From assembly GCF_037948395.1 (NCBI RefSeq), contig NZ_CP149940.1:5084001-5148000 (forward strand): a stretch of DNA of 64,000 nucleotides. The letters are read 5' to 3'. How positions within the stretch are numbered: position 1 is the stretch's first letter; every line of letters starts with the position of its first letter. Shown piece by piece: positions 9,545 to 18,040 of this stretch. Below the pieces are notes generated by a model, which was not told the DNA's origin, did not search any database, and saw only the letters and a list, made by a program, of their open reading frames with translations. This stretch comes from Serratia nevei. GTDB lineage: Bacteria; Pseudomonadota; Gammaproteobacteria; Enterobacterales; Enterobacteriaceae. Position numbers and translations under genes: made by a program.

Positions 9545-10486
9545 ATGCGACATATTTTGATAGATACCGATACCGCCTCCGACGATGCCGTCGCCTTGCT
9601 GATGGCGTTGCGCGAGCCTGACGTGAGGGTGGAAGCGATCACCACGGTCGCAGGCAACTGCCCGCTTGAACAATGCGTCAAAAATGCGCTTATCTGCGTC
9701 GAAAAAGCGGGAACCTATGCCCCTCCGGTATACGCCGGCATGGCGAAACCGCTGTTCCGCACGCGCTATCACTCGCACCACATTCACGGCGAAGACGGCA
9801 TGGGCGACATGGCCTTGCCCGACCCGCAGCTGACCGCCGCACCCATTCATGCCGTAGACGCCATCATCGACTGCGCCGCACGGCTCAATGGCGAGCTGGA
9901 AATCGTCACCCTCGGGCCGCTGACCAATCTCGCGATGGCGGTGCTAAAAGCGCCCGCGCTGGCCGAACAAGTGAAAAGGGTTTATGTCATGGGCGGTTCC
10001 GGGCTGACGCCGGGCAATATTACCCCGCTGGCCGAATTTAACTTCTACGCCGACGCTGAGGCCGCCCATCTGGTGTTGAATGCCGGGCTGCCCCTCACCC
10101 TCGTCGGTTGGGAGATCGGGATGGGAGAAGCGTTTATTGGCGAGGACGATATTGAACGATTGCATCATCTCGGCGAACTGGGGCGCTTTGCCGTGCGCTG
10201 CAACCGCACGCTGATGGCGTTCAACGCCGGGCGCACAGAGCGTAAAGGCTTTGATTTGCCCGATCCGACCACCATGGCGGTGGCGCTCTACCCGGATATC
10301 GTCGAGACCAGTCTGGAGGCGTATTCCTGGGTAGAATATAAAAGTGAAAGGTCTTACGGCCATTACATCATTGATTCCACCCATCTGACCGGCGAACCGG
10401 CCAATGCCCGCGTGATCACCCGCATTAAACCCGGCCTGTTTAAAGAAAAACTGTTTTCGTTGTTATCTCAGCCGTTAATGAAATAA
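9545..10486 (+). CDS. IUNH-family nucleoside hydrolase
   Basis: 313 residues. It should hydrolyse the N-glycosidic bond of ribonucleosides to base plus ribose in the cytoplasm. The calcium-binding N-terminal cluster is DTDTASDD (residues 7-14), a variant of the usual DxDPGxDD. EIVTLGPLTNLAM and YVMGGSG are further family motifs, and NFYADAEAA matches the conserved NxxxDPEAA region. ATG 9545 is preferred because AAGGAG lies 7 nt upstream; an upstream in-frame ATG at 9491 lacks this. It is probably cotranscribed with the deaminase-like gene 9 nt downstream and controlled by the divergent YeiL-like regulator. Base preference cannot be read from sequence. Confidence 0.85.
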   Translation: MRHILIDTDTASDDAVALLMALREPDVRVEAITTVAGNCPLEQCVKNALICVEKAGTYAPPVYAGMAKPLFRTRYHSHHIHGEDGMGDMALPDPQLTAAPIHAVDAIIDCAARLNGELEIVTLGPLTNLAMAVLKAPALAEQVKRVYVMGGSGLTPGNITPLAEFNFYADAEAAHLVLNAGLPLTLVGWEIGMGEAFIGEDDIERLHHLGELGRFAVRCNRTLMAFNAGRTERKGFDLPDPTTMAVALYPDIVETSLEAYSWVEYKSERSYGHYIIDSTHLTGEPANARVITRIKPGLFKEKLFSLLSQPLMK

Positions 10487-10495
10487 GTGGCCCGT

Positions 10496-11488
10496 ATGAA
10501 ATTCGATCCAAGAAAATTGAAGAAAGTGGAATTACACGTCCATTTGGATACCTGTTTAAGCTACCACTATGTCAAAAAGATCGACCCGCAAATAACCAGA
10601 ACGGCCTTTAATCGGCAATTTATCGCGCCGAAACGATGCGCCGATCTCGGAGACTTTTTAAACAAGATCGCACCGCAAATAGACCTCCTGCAGACGCGCC
10701 AGGCGATAACGCTGGCCGTCGATGACTTGTTCGCGCAGCTGGCGGCGGATAACGTCATTTATGCGGAAGTGCGCTTTGCCCCGCTGCTGCATACCCGGAT
10801 GGGGTTAAGCGGTGAAGCGGTGGTCGAGACGGTGCTCGCCGCGATGCGTGACGCCGCGCAAACTTACGGCGTCGCCGCCGGGCTGATCCTGTGCACGCTA
10901 CGGCATTTCGATGCGGCCGCCAGCCTGCAAACCGCCGGGCTCGTGGTTAACTTTCTGGGCCGCGGCGTGGTCGCGCTGGATTTGGCCGCCGACGAAGCGC
11001 GTTACCCGCTGGCCAATCACATAGCGGCCTTTCGGGCGGTGCGCGAAGCCGGCGGCAACGTCATCGCCCACGCCGGTGAGGCGAAGGGCGCCGACAGCGT
11101 ACGGGAAACGCTGGATAGGCTGCAGGTGTCGCGCATCGGCCACGGCGTCAGGAGCATCGAGGATGCTGCGCTTATCGAGCGCCTGGTAGCCACCGGTGTC
11201 CTGCTCGAGATCTGCCCCAGCTGCAATCTCGTCTGCAATCTGTTCGACAGCATCGACAGTCACCCGATAGACCGGCTGAAAAGGATGGGAGTGCGGCTGA
11301 ACGTGAATACCGATGCGCGCACCGTCGCCGATACCACGCTGAACAAAGAGTACCAGCTGTTGCATGACGCCTTCGGCTGGCAGGATGACGATTTTAACCG
11401 CAGCAACCGACAGGCGTTGGAAGCGAGTTTTCTCGACGGCGATACTAAAATTAAATTAATGAATCAGCTCAAGGCCGGGCCAATGTGA
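10496..11488 (+). CDS. Adenosine deaminase-superfamily protein with altered NTDD motif
   Basis: 330 residues forming an amidohydrolase TIM barrel. Zinc and catalytic residues are visible: HVH at 14-16, HAGE at 192-195, GHG from 215 and an Asp at 273. In characterised adenosine and adenine deaminases the motif is NTDDP, and the second Asp contacts the purine N7. Here it is NTDAR, and the HVHLDG motif reads HVHLDT. The zinc site looks intact but purine recognition is probably changed, so the substrate may not be adenosine. It lies 9 nt behind the nucleoside hydrolase, so the pair likely acts on one nucleoside or base. GTG 10487 is an alternative start; neither has a strong ribosome site. Confidence 0.75.
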   Translation: MKFDPRKLKKVELHVHLDTCLSYHYVKKIDPQITRTAFNRQFIAPKRCADLGDFLNKIAPQIDLLQTRQAITLAVDDLFAQLAADNVIYAEVRFAPLLHTRMGLSGEAVVETVLAAMRDAAQTYGVAAGLILCTLRHFDAAASLQTAGLVVNFLGRGVVALDLAADEARYPLANHIAAFRAVREAGGNVIAHAGEAKGADSVRETLDRLQVSRIGHGVRSIEDAALIERLVATGVLLEICPSCNLVCNLFDSIDSHPIDRLKRMGVRLNVNTDARTVADTTLNKEYQLLHDAFGWQDDDFNRSNRQALEASFLDGDTKIKLMNQLKAGPM

Positions 11489-11516
11489 CCCGGTACGTTT
11501 CAAGGCTGAGCGGGTT

Positions 11517-12716
11517 TTAACGCTCCTGCGCCGCCAACGCCTGGGCGCACGCCCAGGCAGAGCTCCAGGCCCACTGGAAGTTGTAGCCGCCCAACCACCC
11601 GGTCACGTCCACCACTTCGCCGATAAAATAGAGCCCCGGCGCCTTGTGGGCTTCCATCGTCTTGGAGGAAAGTTCGTTGGTGTCGACGCCGCCGAGCGTC
11701 ACTTCCGCCGTGCGATAGCCTTCGGTGCCGTTCGGCTGCACGCGCCAGTTCTGCAACAGATCCACCAGCGCCGCCTGCTGCGGCGCATTCAGCTGCTTCA
11801 GCGTGGCCTCCGGCAGTTGTCCCAACGTTTGCAAGCATTCCACCAGCCGCTTCGGCAAGTGCAACGCCAGGGTGTTTTTCAGGCTTTGGTTCGGGTGCTG
11901 GCGGCGCTGGTCATCCAGGAAGGCCGCCAGATCCAGCTCAGGAAGTAAGTTAACGCTCACATACTCACCCGGCTGCCAGTAGCTGGACAGCTGCAACACC
12001 GCCGGGCCGGACAGGCCGCGATGGGTGAACAGGATGCTTTCACGGAAGCTGACGCCGTTCTCGGCGGTGATCACTGCCGGCACCGAGACGCCGGACAGCG
12101 TCTGCACATGCTCCAGCAGCTGCTTATGCAGGGTAAAAGGCACCAGCCCCGCGCGCGTCGGCAGCACCTTGAGGCCGAACTGCTCCGCCAGCTTGTAACC
12201 GAACGGCGAAGCGCCCAGCCCCGGCATGGATAAACCGCCGCTGGCCACCACAAGTGAGCGAGCACTTACTTTTCCGCCATTCAGCGCCAGCGCGTAACCG
12301 TTCTCGGTTTTCTCCACGCCCAGCACTTCGCTGCGCAGGCGCATCGTCACCTGGCCCAGCTCGCACTCTTTGACCAACAGATCCACCACCTGCTGCGCCG
12401 AGTCGTCGCAGAACAGCTGCCCCAGCGTTTTTTCATGGTAGGCGATGCCGTAGCGGTTGATCAGATCGATGAAGTCCCACTGGGTGTAGCGCGCCAACGC
12501 CGACTTGCAGAAGTGCGGGTTGTTCGACAGATAGGCCGCCGGCTCGGCGTACATATTGGTGAAGTTGCAGCGCCCGCCGCCGGACATCAGGATCTTGCGG
12601 CCCGGTTTTTTGCCGTTGTCGAGCAGCAACACGCGGCAACCGAGTTGCCCCGCCTGCGCGGCGCAAAACATGCCGGCGGCGCCCGCCCCAATCACTACGA
12701 CATCAAACTGTTCCAC
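11517..12716 (-). CDS. yhiN: BaiN/YhiN-family FAD-dependent flavoprotein (HI0933-like)
   Basis: 399 residues. The N-terminal Rossmann FAD-binding motif is VVVIGAGAAGMFCAAQAG (about residues 5-22), followed by GKKPGRKILMSGGGRCNFTN, typical of the family. GGLSMPGLGASPFGYKLAE and a C-terminal GEVVDVTGWLGGYNFQWAWSSG-like segment complete it. The physiological electron donor and substrate are not established for E. coli YhiN. I chose GTG 12716 (V-E-Q-F-D-V), with GAGG 5-6 nt upstream, rather than the frame's far upstream start, because the FAD motif normally begins within the first ten residues. It is divergent from pitA, as in E. coli. Confidence 0.85.
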   Translation of the reverse strand: MEQFDVVVIGAGAAGMFCAAQAGQLGCRVLLLDNGKKPGRKILMSGGGRCNFTNMYAEPAAYLSNNPHFCKSALARYTQWDFIDLINRYGIAYHEKTLGQLFCDDSAQQVVDLLVKECELGQVTMRLRSEVLGVEKTENGYALALNGGKVSARSLVVASGGLSMPGLGASPFGYKLAEQFGLKVLPTRAGLVPFTLHKQLLEHVQTLSGVSVPAVITAENGVSFRESILFTHRGLSGPAVLQLSSYWQPGEYVSVNLLPELDLAAFLDDQRRQHPNQSLKNTLALHLPKRLVECLQTLGQLPEATLKQLNAPQQAALVDLLQNWRVQPNGTEGYRTAEVTLGGVDTNELSSKTMEAHKAPGLYFIGEVVDVTGWLGGYNFQWAWSSAWACAQALAAQER

Positions 12717-13016
12717 CTGAGCCTCACTTATCAAAACCACAATCGCGACAAAAGAGCGCCATATTACGCCGTTTCGCCGCCGGTCACCGCCAAATTCACG
12801 GCGGCAGATTGTAAAGCCCCGGCGCCGCCAACGCCATAGTAAGAAAATATTACAGAGGTCAGAGGAGAATAACGCGTTGATATTCCATATTTTTGTTATA
12901 GACACGCCATCATTTCGTCATGTCCAAATCAAAAAAACGTCATATTTTCCTTTTCCCCGGCCCCGGTTGTCACTGATAATGCGCGGCGTTCATGTCCACA
13001 AACTGGCGTAACGCTT
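12717..13016. other. Intergenic region between divergent yhiN and pitA
   Basis: About 300 bases with the 5' leaders and promoters of both genes. AT-rich stretches occur around 12875-12960. I see no convincing paired -35/-10 hexamers, operator palindrome or small coding frame. Confidence 0.5.
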
Positions 13017-14519
13017 ATGCTGCATTTGTTCGCTGGCCTGGATTTCCATACCGGCCTGATGTTAATTCTCGCATTGTTGTTCGTGTTGTTTTATGAAGCC
13101 ATCAACGGTTTTCATGATACGGCCAATGCGGTCGCTACAGTTATTTATACCCGCGCCATGCGCTCGCAACTTGCGGTCGTGATGGCAGGTTTGTTCAACT
13201 TTCTTGGCGTAATGCTCGGCGGTTTGAGTGTTGCTTACGCCATCGTCCACTTGCTGCCTACCGATCTGTTGTTGAACGTCAGTTCAGCACACGGATTAGC
13301 CATGGTCTTCTCCATGCTGTTGGCGGCAATCATCTGGAACCTCGGCACCTGGTATTTCGGTCTGCCGGCCTCCAGTTCCCATACGCTGATAGGCGCAATC
13401 ATCGGTGTCGGTTTAACCAACGCCCTGATGACCCACACTTCGGTGGTGGATGCGCTTAACGTCCCGAAAATGATTGGTATTTTCCTTTCTCTGCTGTTCT
13501 CGCCGCTGGTCGGCATGATGGTGGCGGGAGTGATGGTGTTCGCCTTGCGCCGCTATTGGAGTGGCACCAAGAAACGCCAGCGTATCCACATGACCCCTGC
13601 GGAACGTGAAAAGGTCGACGGCAAACGCAAGCCGCCGTTCTGGACCCGTATCGCGCTGATCCTGTCGGCGATTGGCGTCAGCTTCTCGCACGGCGCCAAC
13701 GACGGCCAGAAAGGCATCGGCCTTATCATGCTGGTGCTGATCGGCGTTGCGCCGGCCGGCTTCGTGGTCAATATGAATGCAACCGGCTATGACATCACCC
13801 GTACGCGTGATGCCGTGACCCACCTGCAGCAATATTACCAGCAGCACGGCGACGCGCTGTCGCATGCGGTGTCGCTGACGCCGCTGGTGCCAAGCCCGGA
13901 TGATGAAGCTGCGCCGAACAAGCCGGCTGAGTTCCACTGCGACAGTTCGCGCGCCATGCCGGCGATCGAGCTGGCTCAGGGCATGCTGACCAACCTGCAA
14001 AGCTACGATCAGCTGACGGTTGAGCAGCGCAGCCACCTGCGCCGCCTGCTGATGTGCGTGACCGACACGGCGGATAAAGTCGCCAAGCTGCCGGAAACCT
14101 CATCCGCCGACCAGCGCTTCCTGAAGAACCTGCGTCAGGATCTGCTGCAGACCGTCGAGTACGCGCCGATGTGGATCATCGTCGCCGTCGCGCTGGCACT
14201 GTCGCTCGGCACCATGGTGGGCTGGAAACGCGTGGCCACCACCATCGGCGAGAAGATCGGCAAGAAAGGCATGACCTACGCCCAGGGCGTGTCGGCCCAG
14301 ATGACCGCAGCGCTGTCGATCGGCGTGGCGAGTTATACCGGCATGCCGGTCTCCACCACCCACGTCCTCTCTTCGGCGGTTGCCGGGACGATGATCGTGG
14401 ACGGCGGCGGCGTGCAGAGCAAAACCGTGAAGAACATCCTGTTGGCCTGGGTACTGACCCTGCCAATCTCGATTCTGCTTTCCGGTGCGCTGTATTGGGT
14501 CGCGTTGAAGCTGATCTAA
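13017..14519 (+). CDS. pitA: Low-affinity inorganic phosphate transporter PitA
   Basis: 500 residues, matching PitA length. It is a polytopic inner-membrane symporter of metal-phosphate with protons. Two inverted PiT signature regions are visible: [22 protein letters not shown] near the N-terminus and [20 protein letters not shown] in the middle. A hydrophilic cytoplasmic loop (about residues 255-380) separates them, and [16 protein letters not shown] lies near the end. A strong terminator follows the stop. The neighbourhood (yhiN, uspB) matches E. coli pitA. Confidence 0.95.
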   Translation: MLHLFAGLDFHTGLMLILALLFVLFYEAINGFHDTANAVATVIYTRAMRSQLAVVMAGLFNFLGVMLGGLSVAYAIVHLLPTDLLLNVSSAHGLAMVFSMLLAAIIWNLGTWYFGLPASSSHTLIGAIIGVGLTNALMTHTSVVDALNVPKMIGIFLSLLFSPLVGMMVAGVMVFALRRYWSGTKKRQRIHMTPAEREKVDGKRKPPFWTRIALILSAIGVSFSHGANDGQKGIGLIMLVLIGVAPAGFVVNMNATGYDITRTRDAVTHLQQYYQQHGDALSHAVSLTPLVPSPDDEAAPNKPAEFHCDSSRAMPAIELAQGMLTNLQSYDQLTVEQRSHLRRLLMCVTDTADKVAKLPETSSADQRFLKNLRQDLLQTVEYAPMWIIVAVALALSLGTMVGWKRVATTIGEKIGKKGMTYAQGVSAQMTAALSIGVASYTGMPVSTTHVLSSAVAGTMIVDGGGVQSKTVKNILLAWVLTLPISILLSGALYWVALKLI

Positions 14520-14536
14520 GCGATAAGCATCATGAG

Positions 14537-14566
14537 AAAGGCGGCCGAAAGGCCGCCTTTTTTTTT
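14537..14566 (+). terminator. Rho-independent terminator of pitA
   Basis: A perfect 10-bp stem (AAAGGCGGCC / GGCCGCCTTT) with a GAAA tetraloop runs into about nine consecutive T residues, 17 nt after the pitA stop. The A-rich left side could give weaker termination for the convergent uspB. Confidence 0.92.
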
Positions 14567-14593
14567 GCCTGCATCAAGGGAAACAGGAAGGCA

Positions 14594-14929
14594 TTAATAC
14601 CAAATCATCAGCGCTATCAGGCTGATGACCACCAGACCGCACAGGGCCGAGGTCAGCATAAACTGCCCGCGCACCCGCTCGCAGCGGCGAATAAACTCCG
14701 GATCGTGGTGCTCGACATAGCGTTGCGCAAAGATATAGCGCACCAGCCTCAGCTGCTTGCTGGGTTGCCCGTGGGCGGTGAAGAAACCGCCGCCGTCAAC
14801 GTATTGGTACAGCAGCGGGTCACAGCCGCGCAATACCACCAGCAGCGCGCGCAGAGAAGAGTAATACCGCACCATGTTTACCACACACACCACACATAAG
14901 GCCCAAAACAGCGCGACGGTACTGATCAT
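14594..14929 (-). CDS. uspB: Universal stress protein B (UspB)
   Basis: 111 residues, the size of E. coli UspB. It has an N-terminal membrane segment ([18 protein letters not shown]) and a C-terminal one ([20 protein letters not shown]) enclosing a basic central part. It is a stationary-phase inner-membrane protein involved in ethanol tolerance in E. coli, of unknown mechanism. It converges on pitA, as in E. coli. There it is divergent from and next to uspA; here two other genes intervene. Confidence 0.93.
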   Translation of the reverse strand: MISTVALFWALCVVCVVNMVRYYSSLRALLVVLRGCDPLLYQYVDGGGFFTAHGQPSKQLRLVRYIFAQRYVEHHDPEFIRRCERVRGQFMLTSALCGLVVISLIALMIWY

Positions 14930-15350
14930 GATTGCCCCCTCAAGGCGTTGTTATCCGCGGCCATCCGCCGGGTCCAACCGCCCTACCTCATTACCCGATA
15001 CTCTGCTGGAGCTTACCGCTCTCATCCCCTTTTTTGCCTGCACGGGCCACGCCCATAACCCACCGCCTCCGGAGACGTTACCGCACCGCACAGAGAGATT
15101 TGCACAGCGTGGTTCCACTCAGAGGGGAAATGATGAGGCCCATATCCATCATTGTAGGTTAATGAAACGCAAACTGGCCTGATCAGTGGATAAAATTTAC
15201 CGCCCCGCGCCGAAACGCCCTCCGCCGGGGCGGGCTAACGGCTGTGATTGGTCGGTTTTTCTGGATAGTCTATCCCGCTCCACGCCGCTGATCTTTCCCC
15301 CCACGCTGGCTAGACTCAGGTTTCCGTTACGTTCATCCAAGGAAACTGTT
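14930..15350. other. Intergenic region between uspB and the SDR gene
   Basis: 420 bases holding the uspB leader on the left and the SDR leader on the right. Short open frames here have no recognisable composition or start signal. A TAGACT hexamer near 15310 could be a -10 box for the SDR gene, but no matching -35 is clear. Confidence 0.45.
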
Positions 15351-16124
15351 ATGGCAAACCATTCAATCAAGGGAAAAACCGTCCTCATCGCCGGCGGCGC
15401 CAAAAACCTCGGCGGGCTGATCGCACGCGATTTGGCTGAACAAGGCGCCAAAGCGGTGGTGATCCACTACAACAGCGCCGCTTCCCAAGCCGAAGCGGAA
15501 AAAACCGTCGCCGCCATTCAGGCCGCCGGGGCGCAAGGCGTCGCGCTGCAGGCCGATCTCACCACCGCGGGCGCGGTCGAAAAGCTGTTCGCCGATGCGG
15601 TCGCCGCCGTCGGCAAGCCGGATATCGCCATCAATACCGTTGGCAAAGTGCTGAAAAAACCGATGGTCGACATCAGCGAAGCCGAGTACGACGAGATGAC
15701 GGCGGTCAACGCCAAAACCGCGTTCTTCTTCCTGAAAGAGGCGGGCAAGCACCTCAACGACAACGGTAAAATCTGCACGCTGGTCACCTCGCTGCTCGGC
15801 GCCTTCACGCCGTTTTACGCCGCTTACGCCGGCACCAAAGCGCCGGTGGAACACTTCACCCGCGCCGCCGCCAAGGAGTTTGGCGAACGCGGTATCTCCG
15901 TGACGGCGGTCGGCCCCGGCCCGATGGACACCCCGTTCTTCTACCCGGCGGAGGGCGCGGACGCCGTGGCCTACCACAAGACGGCAGCGGCGCTGTCGCC
16001 GTTCAGCAAAACCGGCCTGACCGATATCGAAGACGTGGTGCCGTTCATCCGCCACCTGGTCAGCGACGGCTGGTGGGTAACCGGCCAAACCATCCTGATC
16101 AACGGCGGCTACACCACCAAATAA
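15351..16124 (+). CDS. Short-chain dehydrogenase/reductase (SDR)
   Basis: 257 residues, classical SDR length. The nucleotide-binding loop is AGGAKNLGG (residues ~13-21), a variant of TGxxxGxG. NTVG replaces the NNAG motif. The catalytic Ser (VTSLLG), Tyr and Lys (YAGTK) are all present, and the protein ends with GGYTTK as many SDRs do. It is therefore probably an active NAD(P)-dependent oxidoreductase of unknown substrate. ATG 15351 is chosen because AAGGA lies about 8 nt upstream and the SDR fold starts there. A LysR gene follows 103 nt downstream on the same strand. Confidence 0.85.
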   Translation: MANHSIKGKTVLIAGGAKNLGGLIARDLAEQGAKAVVIHYNSAASQAEAEKTVAAIQAAGAQGVALQADLTTAGAVEKLFADAVAAVGKPDIAINTVGKVLKKPMVDISEAEYDEMTAVNAKTAFFFLKEAGKHLNDNGKICTLVTSLLGAFTPFYAAYAGTKAPVEHFTRAAAKEFGERGISVTAVGPGPMDTPFFYPAEGADAVAYHKTAAALSPFSKTGLTDIEDVVPFIRHLVSDGWWVTGQTILINGGYTTK

Positions 16125-16227
16125 GTTCGACGGGGGCGGAAATGCCCCCGCACCTGCTCGCGCGCAACCGCGCCATGCGGCTACACTCTCTGTCAGAAAC
16201 GGCGCCAAGGAACAGCAGGTCAACGAG

Positions 16228-17136
16228 ATGGACAGATTCAATCAATACCGCGTATTCGTACAGGTGGCGGAAATGGGCAGCTTTATCCGGGCGGCCCATG
16301 CGCTGGAGGTGCCGCGCGCCTCGGTGTCCGCCGCCGTGCAACAGCTGGAAACGCAGCTGGGCGTGCGCCTGCTGCACCGCACCACGCGACAGGTGCGGCT
16401 GACCGCCGACGGCGAACAGCTGCTCGAGCGGCTGCGCCCGCTGCTGGCCGAGGTGGAAGACATCGATCAGTCGTTTCAGGCCAGCCAGCGCCAGGCCTCC
16501 GGCCGGCTCAGCGTCGACGTGCCGAGCCGCATCGCCCGCCGGCTGATCGCGCCTGCGCTGCCCGGCCTGCTGCGGCGCCATCCCCACCTGCAGCTGGTGC
16601 TCGGCTCCGCCGATCGCGCCATCGATCTGGTGCAGGAAGGGGTCGACTGCGCAGTGCGCGTCGGCGATCTGCACGACAGCAGCCTGGTAATGCGCCCGCT
16701 CGGCCATATCGCGCTGATCAACTGCGCCAGCCCCGCTTACCTGGGCGAATTCGGCCATCCGCGCCAGCCCGGCGATCTCGTCGAGGGACACTGGAGCATC
16801 GGCTACGCCTCGCCCAAAACCGGCCGCGAATCCCCCTGGGAATACCTGGCCGACGACGGCCATACGCAACGGCTCGAACTGCCCAGCCGGGTGGTGGTCA
16901 ACAACGCCGAAAGCTATATCGCCTGCTGCCGCGCCGGGCTGGGGCTGATGCAGATCCCGCGCTACGACGTGCAACACCTGCTCGACGCCGGTGAACTGCT
17001 GGAAGTCCTGCCCGGTTACCGCGCCGCCTCCATGCCGATCGCCCTGATCTACCCCCACCGCCGCCAGCGATCGCGCCGCCTGGCGGTGTTTCATGAGTGG
17101 TTTGAAAGCCTGCTGCAGCCACATCTGGAGCGCTGA
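16228..17136 (+). CDS. LysR-family transcription regulator
   Basis: 302 residues. An N-terminal winged helix (MDRFNQYRVFVQVAEMGSF through LGVRLLHRTTRQVRLTADG, residues 1-60) is followed by an effector-binding substrate-domain. It resembles the large DhcR/YafC-like subgroup whose members often control oxidoreductase or exporter genes. It lies downstream of and parallel to the SDR gene, not divergent as is usual, so it may be cotranscribed with it. No terminator separates them. Confidence 0.87.
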   Translation: MDRFNQYRVFVQVAEMGSFIRAAHALEVPRASVSAAVQQLETQLGVRLLHRTTRQVRLTADGEQLLERLRPLLAEVEDIDQSFQASQRQASGRLSVDVPSRIARRLIAPALPGLLRRHPHLQLVLGSADRAIDLVQEGVDCAVRVGDLHDSSLVMRPLGHIALINCASPAYLGEFGHPRQPGDLVEGHWSIGYASPKTGRESPWEYLADDGHTQRLELPSRVVVNNAESYIACCRAGLGLMQIPRYDVQHLLDAGELLEVLPGYRAASMPIALIYPHRRQRSRRLAVFHEWFESLLQPHLER

Positions 17137-17172
17137 TTGCACATTTAGCGCTATACTTTGTTTAATAACGCT

Positions 17173-17194
17173 TATAATTCAAGCGGTCAGACCG
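17173..17194 (+). promoter_or_regulatory. uspA promoter -10 element and FadR-like operator
   Basis: TATAAT (17173-17178) is followed 5 nt later by CGGTCAGACCG (17184-17194), a perfect 5+1+5 palindrome. It fits the core GGT-N3-ACC of FadR operators. E. coli uspA is known to be repressed by FadR at a site near its transcription start, so position and sequence agree. No good -35 hexamer is seen, so the start site is provisional. Confidence 0.45.
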
Positions 17195-17403
17195 TCAGCA
17201 TCCGCATAATTCATAGGCTTTTACGCCGCGCGGGTGTACAACGAAAGGTATCGGGCGGAGAGATTTTCGATGCGGCGCAGTGTGATCGCCCCAACATATC
17301 ATTGCGTTATCCGAATGATACTATGGAACCAAAAGCGCCAGGCGGGTAAACGGAACGCCTGCTAACCCTTTTTAATCGGCATGTTTATGGAAGGAGTATT
17401 CTT

Positions 17404-17841
17404 ATGGCTTACAAACACATACTGATCGCGGTGGACCTATCCCCGGAAAGCAAAATCCTGGTAGAAAAAGCCGTCTCGATGGCGCGGCCGTACAACGCTA
17501 AAGTTTCTCTGATCCACGTCGATGTCAACTATTCCGACCTCTATACCGGCCTTATCGACGTCAATCTCGGCGACATGCAAAAACGCATCTCCGAGGAAAC
17601 CCATCAGGCGCTGACCGAGCTGTCGCAGAACGCCGGCTACCCGATCACCGAGACCCTGAGCGGCAGCGGCGATCTGGCGCAGGTATTGGTCGATGCCATC
17701 AAGAAATACGACATGGACCTGGTGCTGTGCGGCCACCACCAGGACTTCTGGAGCAAGCTGATGTCTTCCGCTCGCCAGCTTATCAATACCGTGCACATCG
17801 ATATGCTGATCGTGCCGCTGCGCGATGAAGAAGACGAATAA
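17404..17841 (+). CDS. uspA: Universal stress protein A
   Basis: 145 residues, a single Usp domain that starts [17 protein letters not shown] and ends [12 protein letters not shown]. The G-2x-G-9x-G(S/T) ATP-binding motif of ATP-binding Usps is absent (the region reads [17 protein letters not shown]), which agrees with the non-ATP-binding UspA subgroup. It is a cytoplasmic dimeric protein made in growth arrest and stress. GGAGTATTCTT provides the ribosome site. The leader of over 200 nt carries a FadR-like site. Confidence 0.95.
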   Translation: MAYKHILIAVDLSPESKILVEKAVSMARPYNAKVSLIHVDVNYSDLYTGLIDVNLGDMQKRISEETHQALTELSQNAGYPITETLSGSGDLAQVLVDAIKKYDMDLVLCGHHQDFWSKLMSSARQLINTVHIDMLIVPLRDEEDE

Positions 17842-17870
17842 AGTAAGCACTTGCTAACTTAACTGCCCAA

Positions 17871-17894
17871 CGCCCGCGCCCTGCGGGCGTTTTT
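17871..17894 (+). terminator. Rho-independent terminator of uspA
   Basis: CGCCCGC / GCGGGCG stem with a GCCCT loop and a TTTTT tail, 30 nt after the uspA stop. Confidence 0.85.
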
Positions 17895-18040
17895 CATGCC
17901 GCCACGCCGATTAATCGCTTGATAATCAACCGCCCTCCGATGATATAGTCGCTAAAGACACAACATCCTCCCCCGGGCATTGCCTATACCCATATCTATA
18001 AGAAATAGCAGGGGAAATTTAATGCGAAAAGGAGTTATCC

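Noticed and set aside
14874..15182. Short plus-strand frames between uspB and the SDR gene
   Set aside because: No ribosome site, proline- and threonine-rich low-information translations, and overlap with the uspB start.
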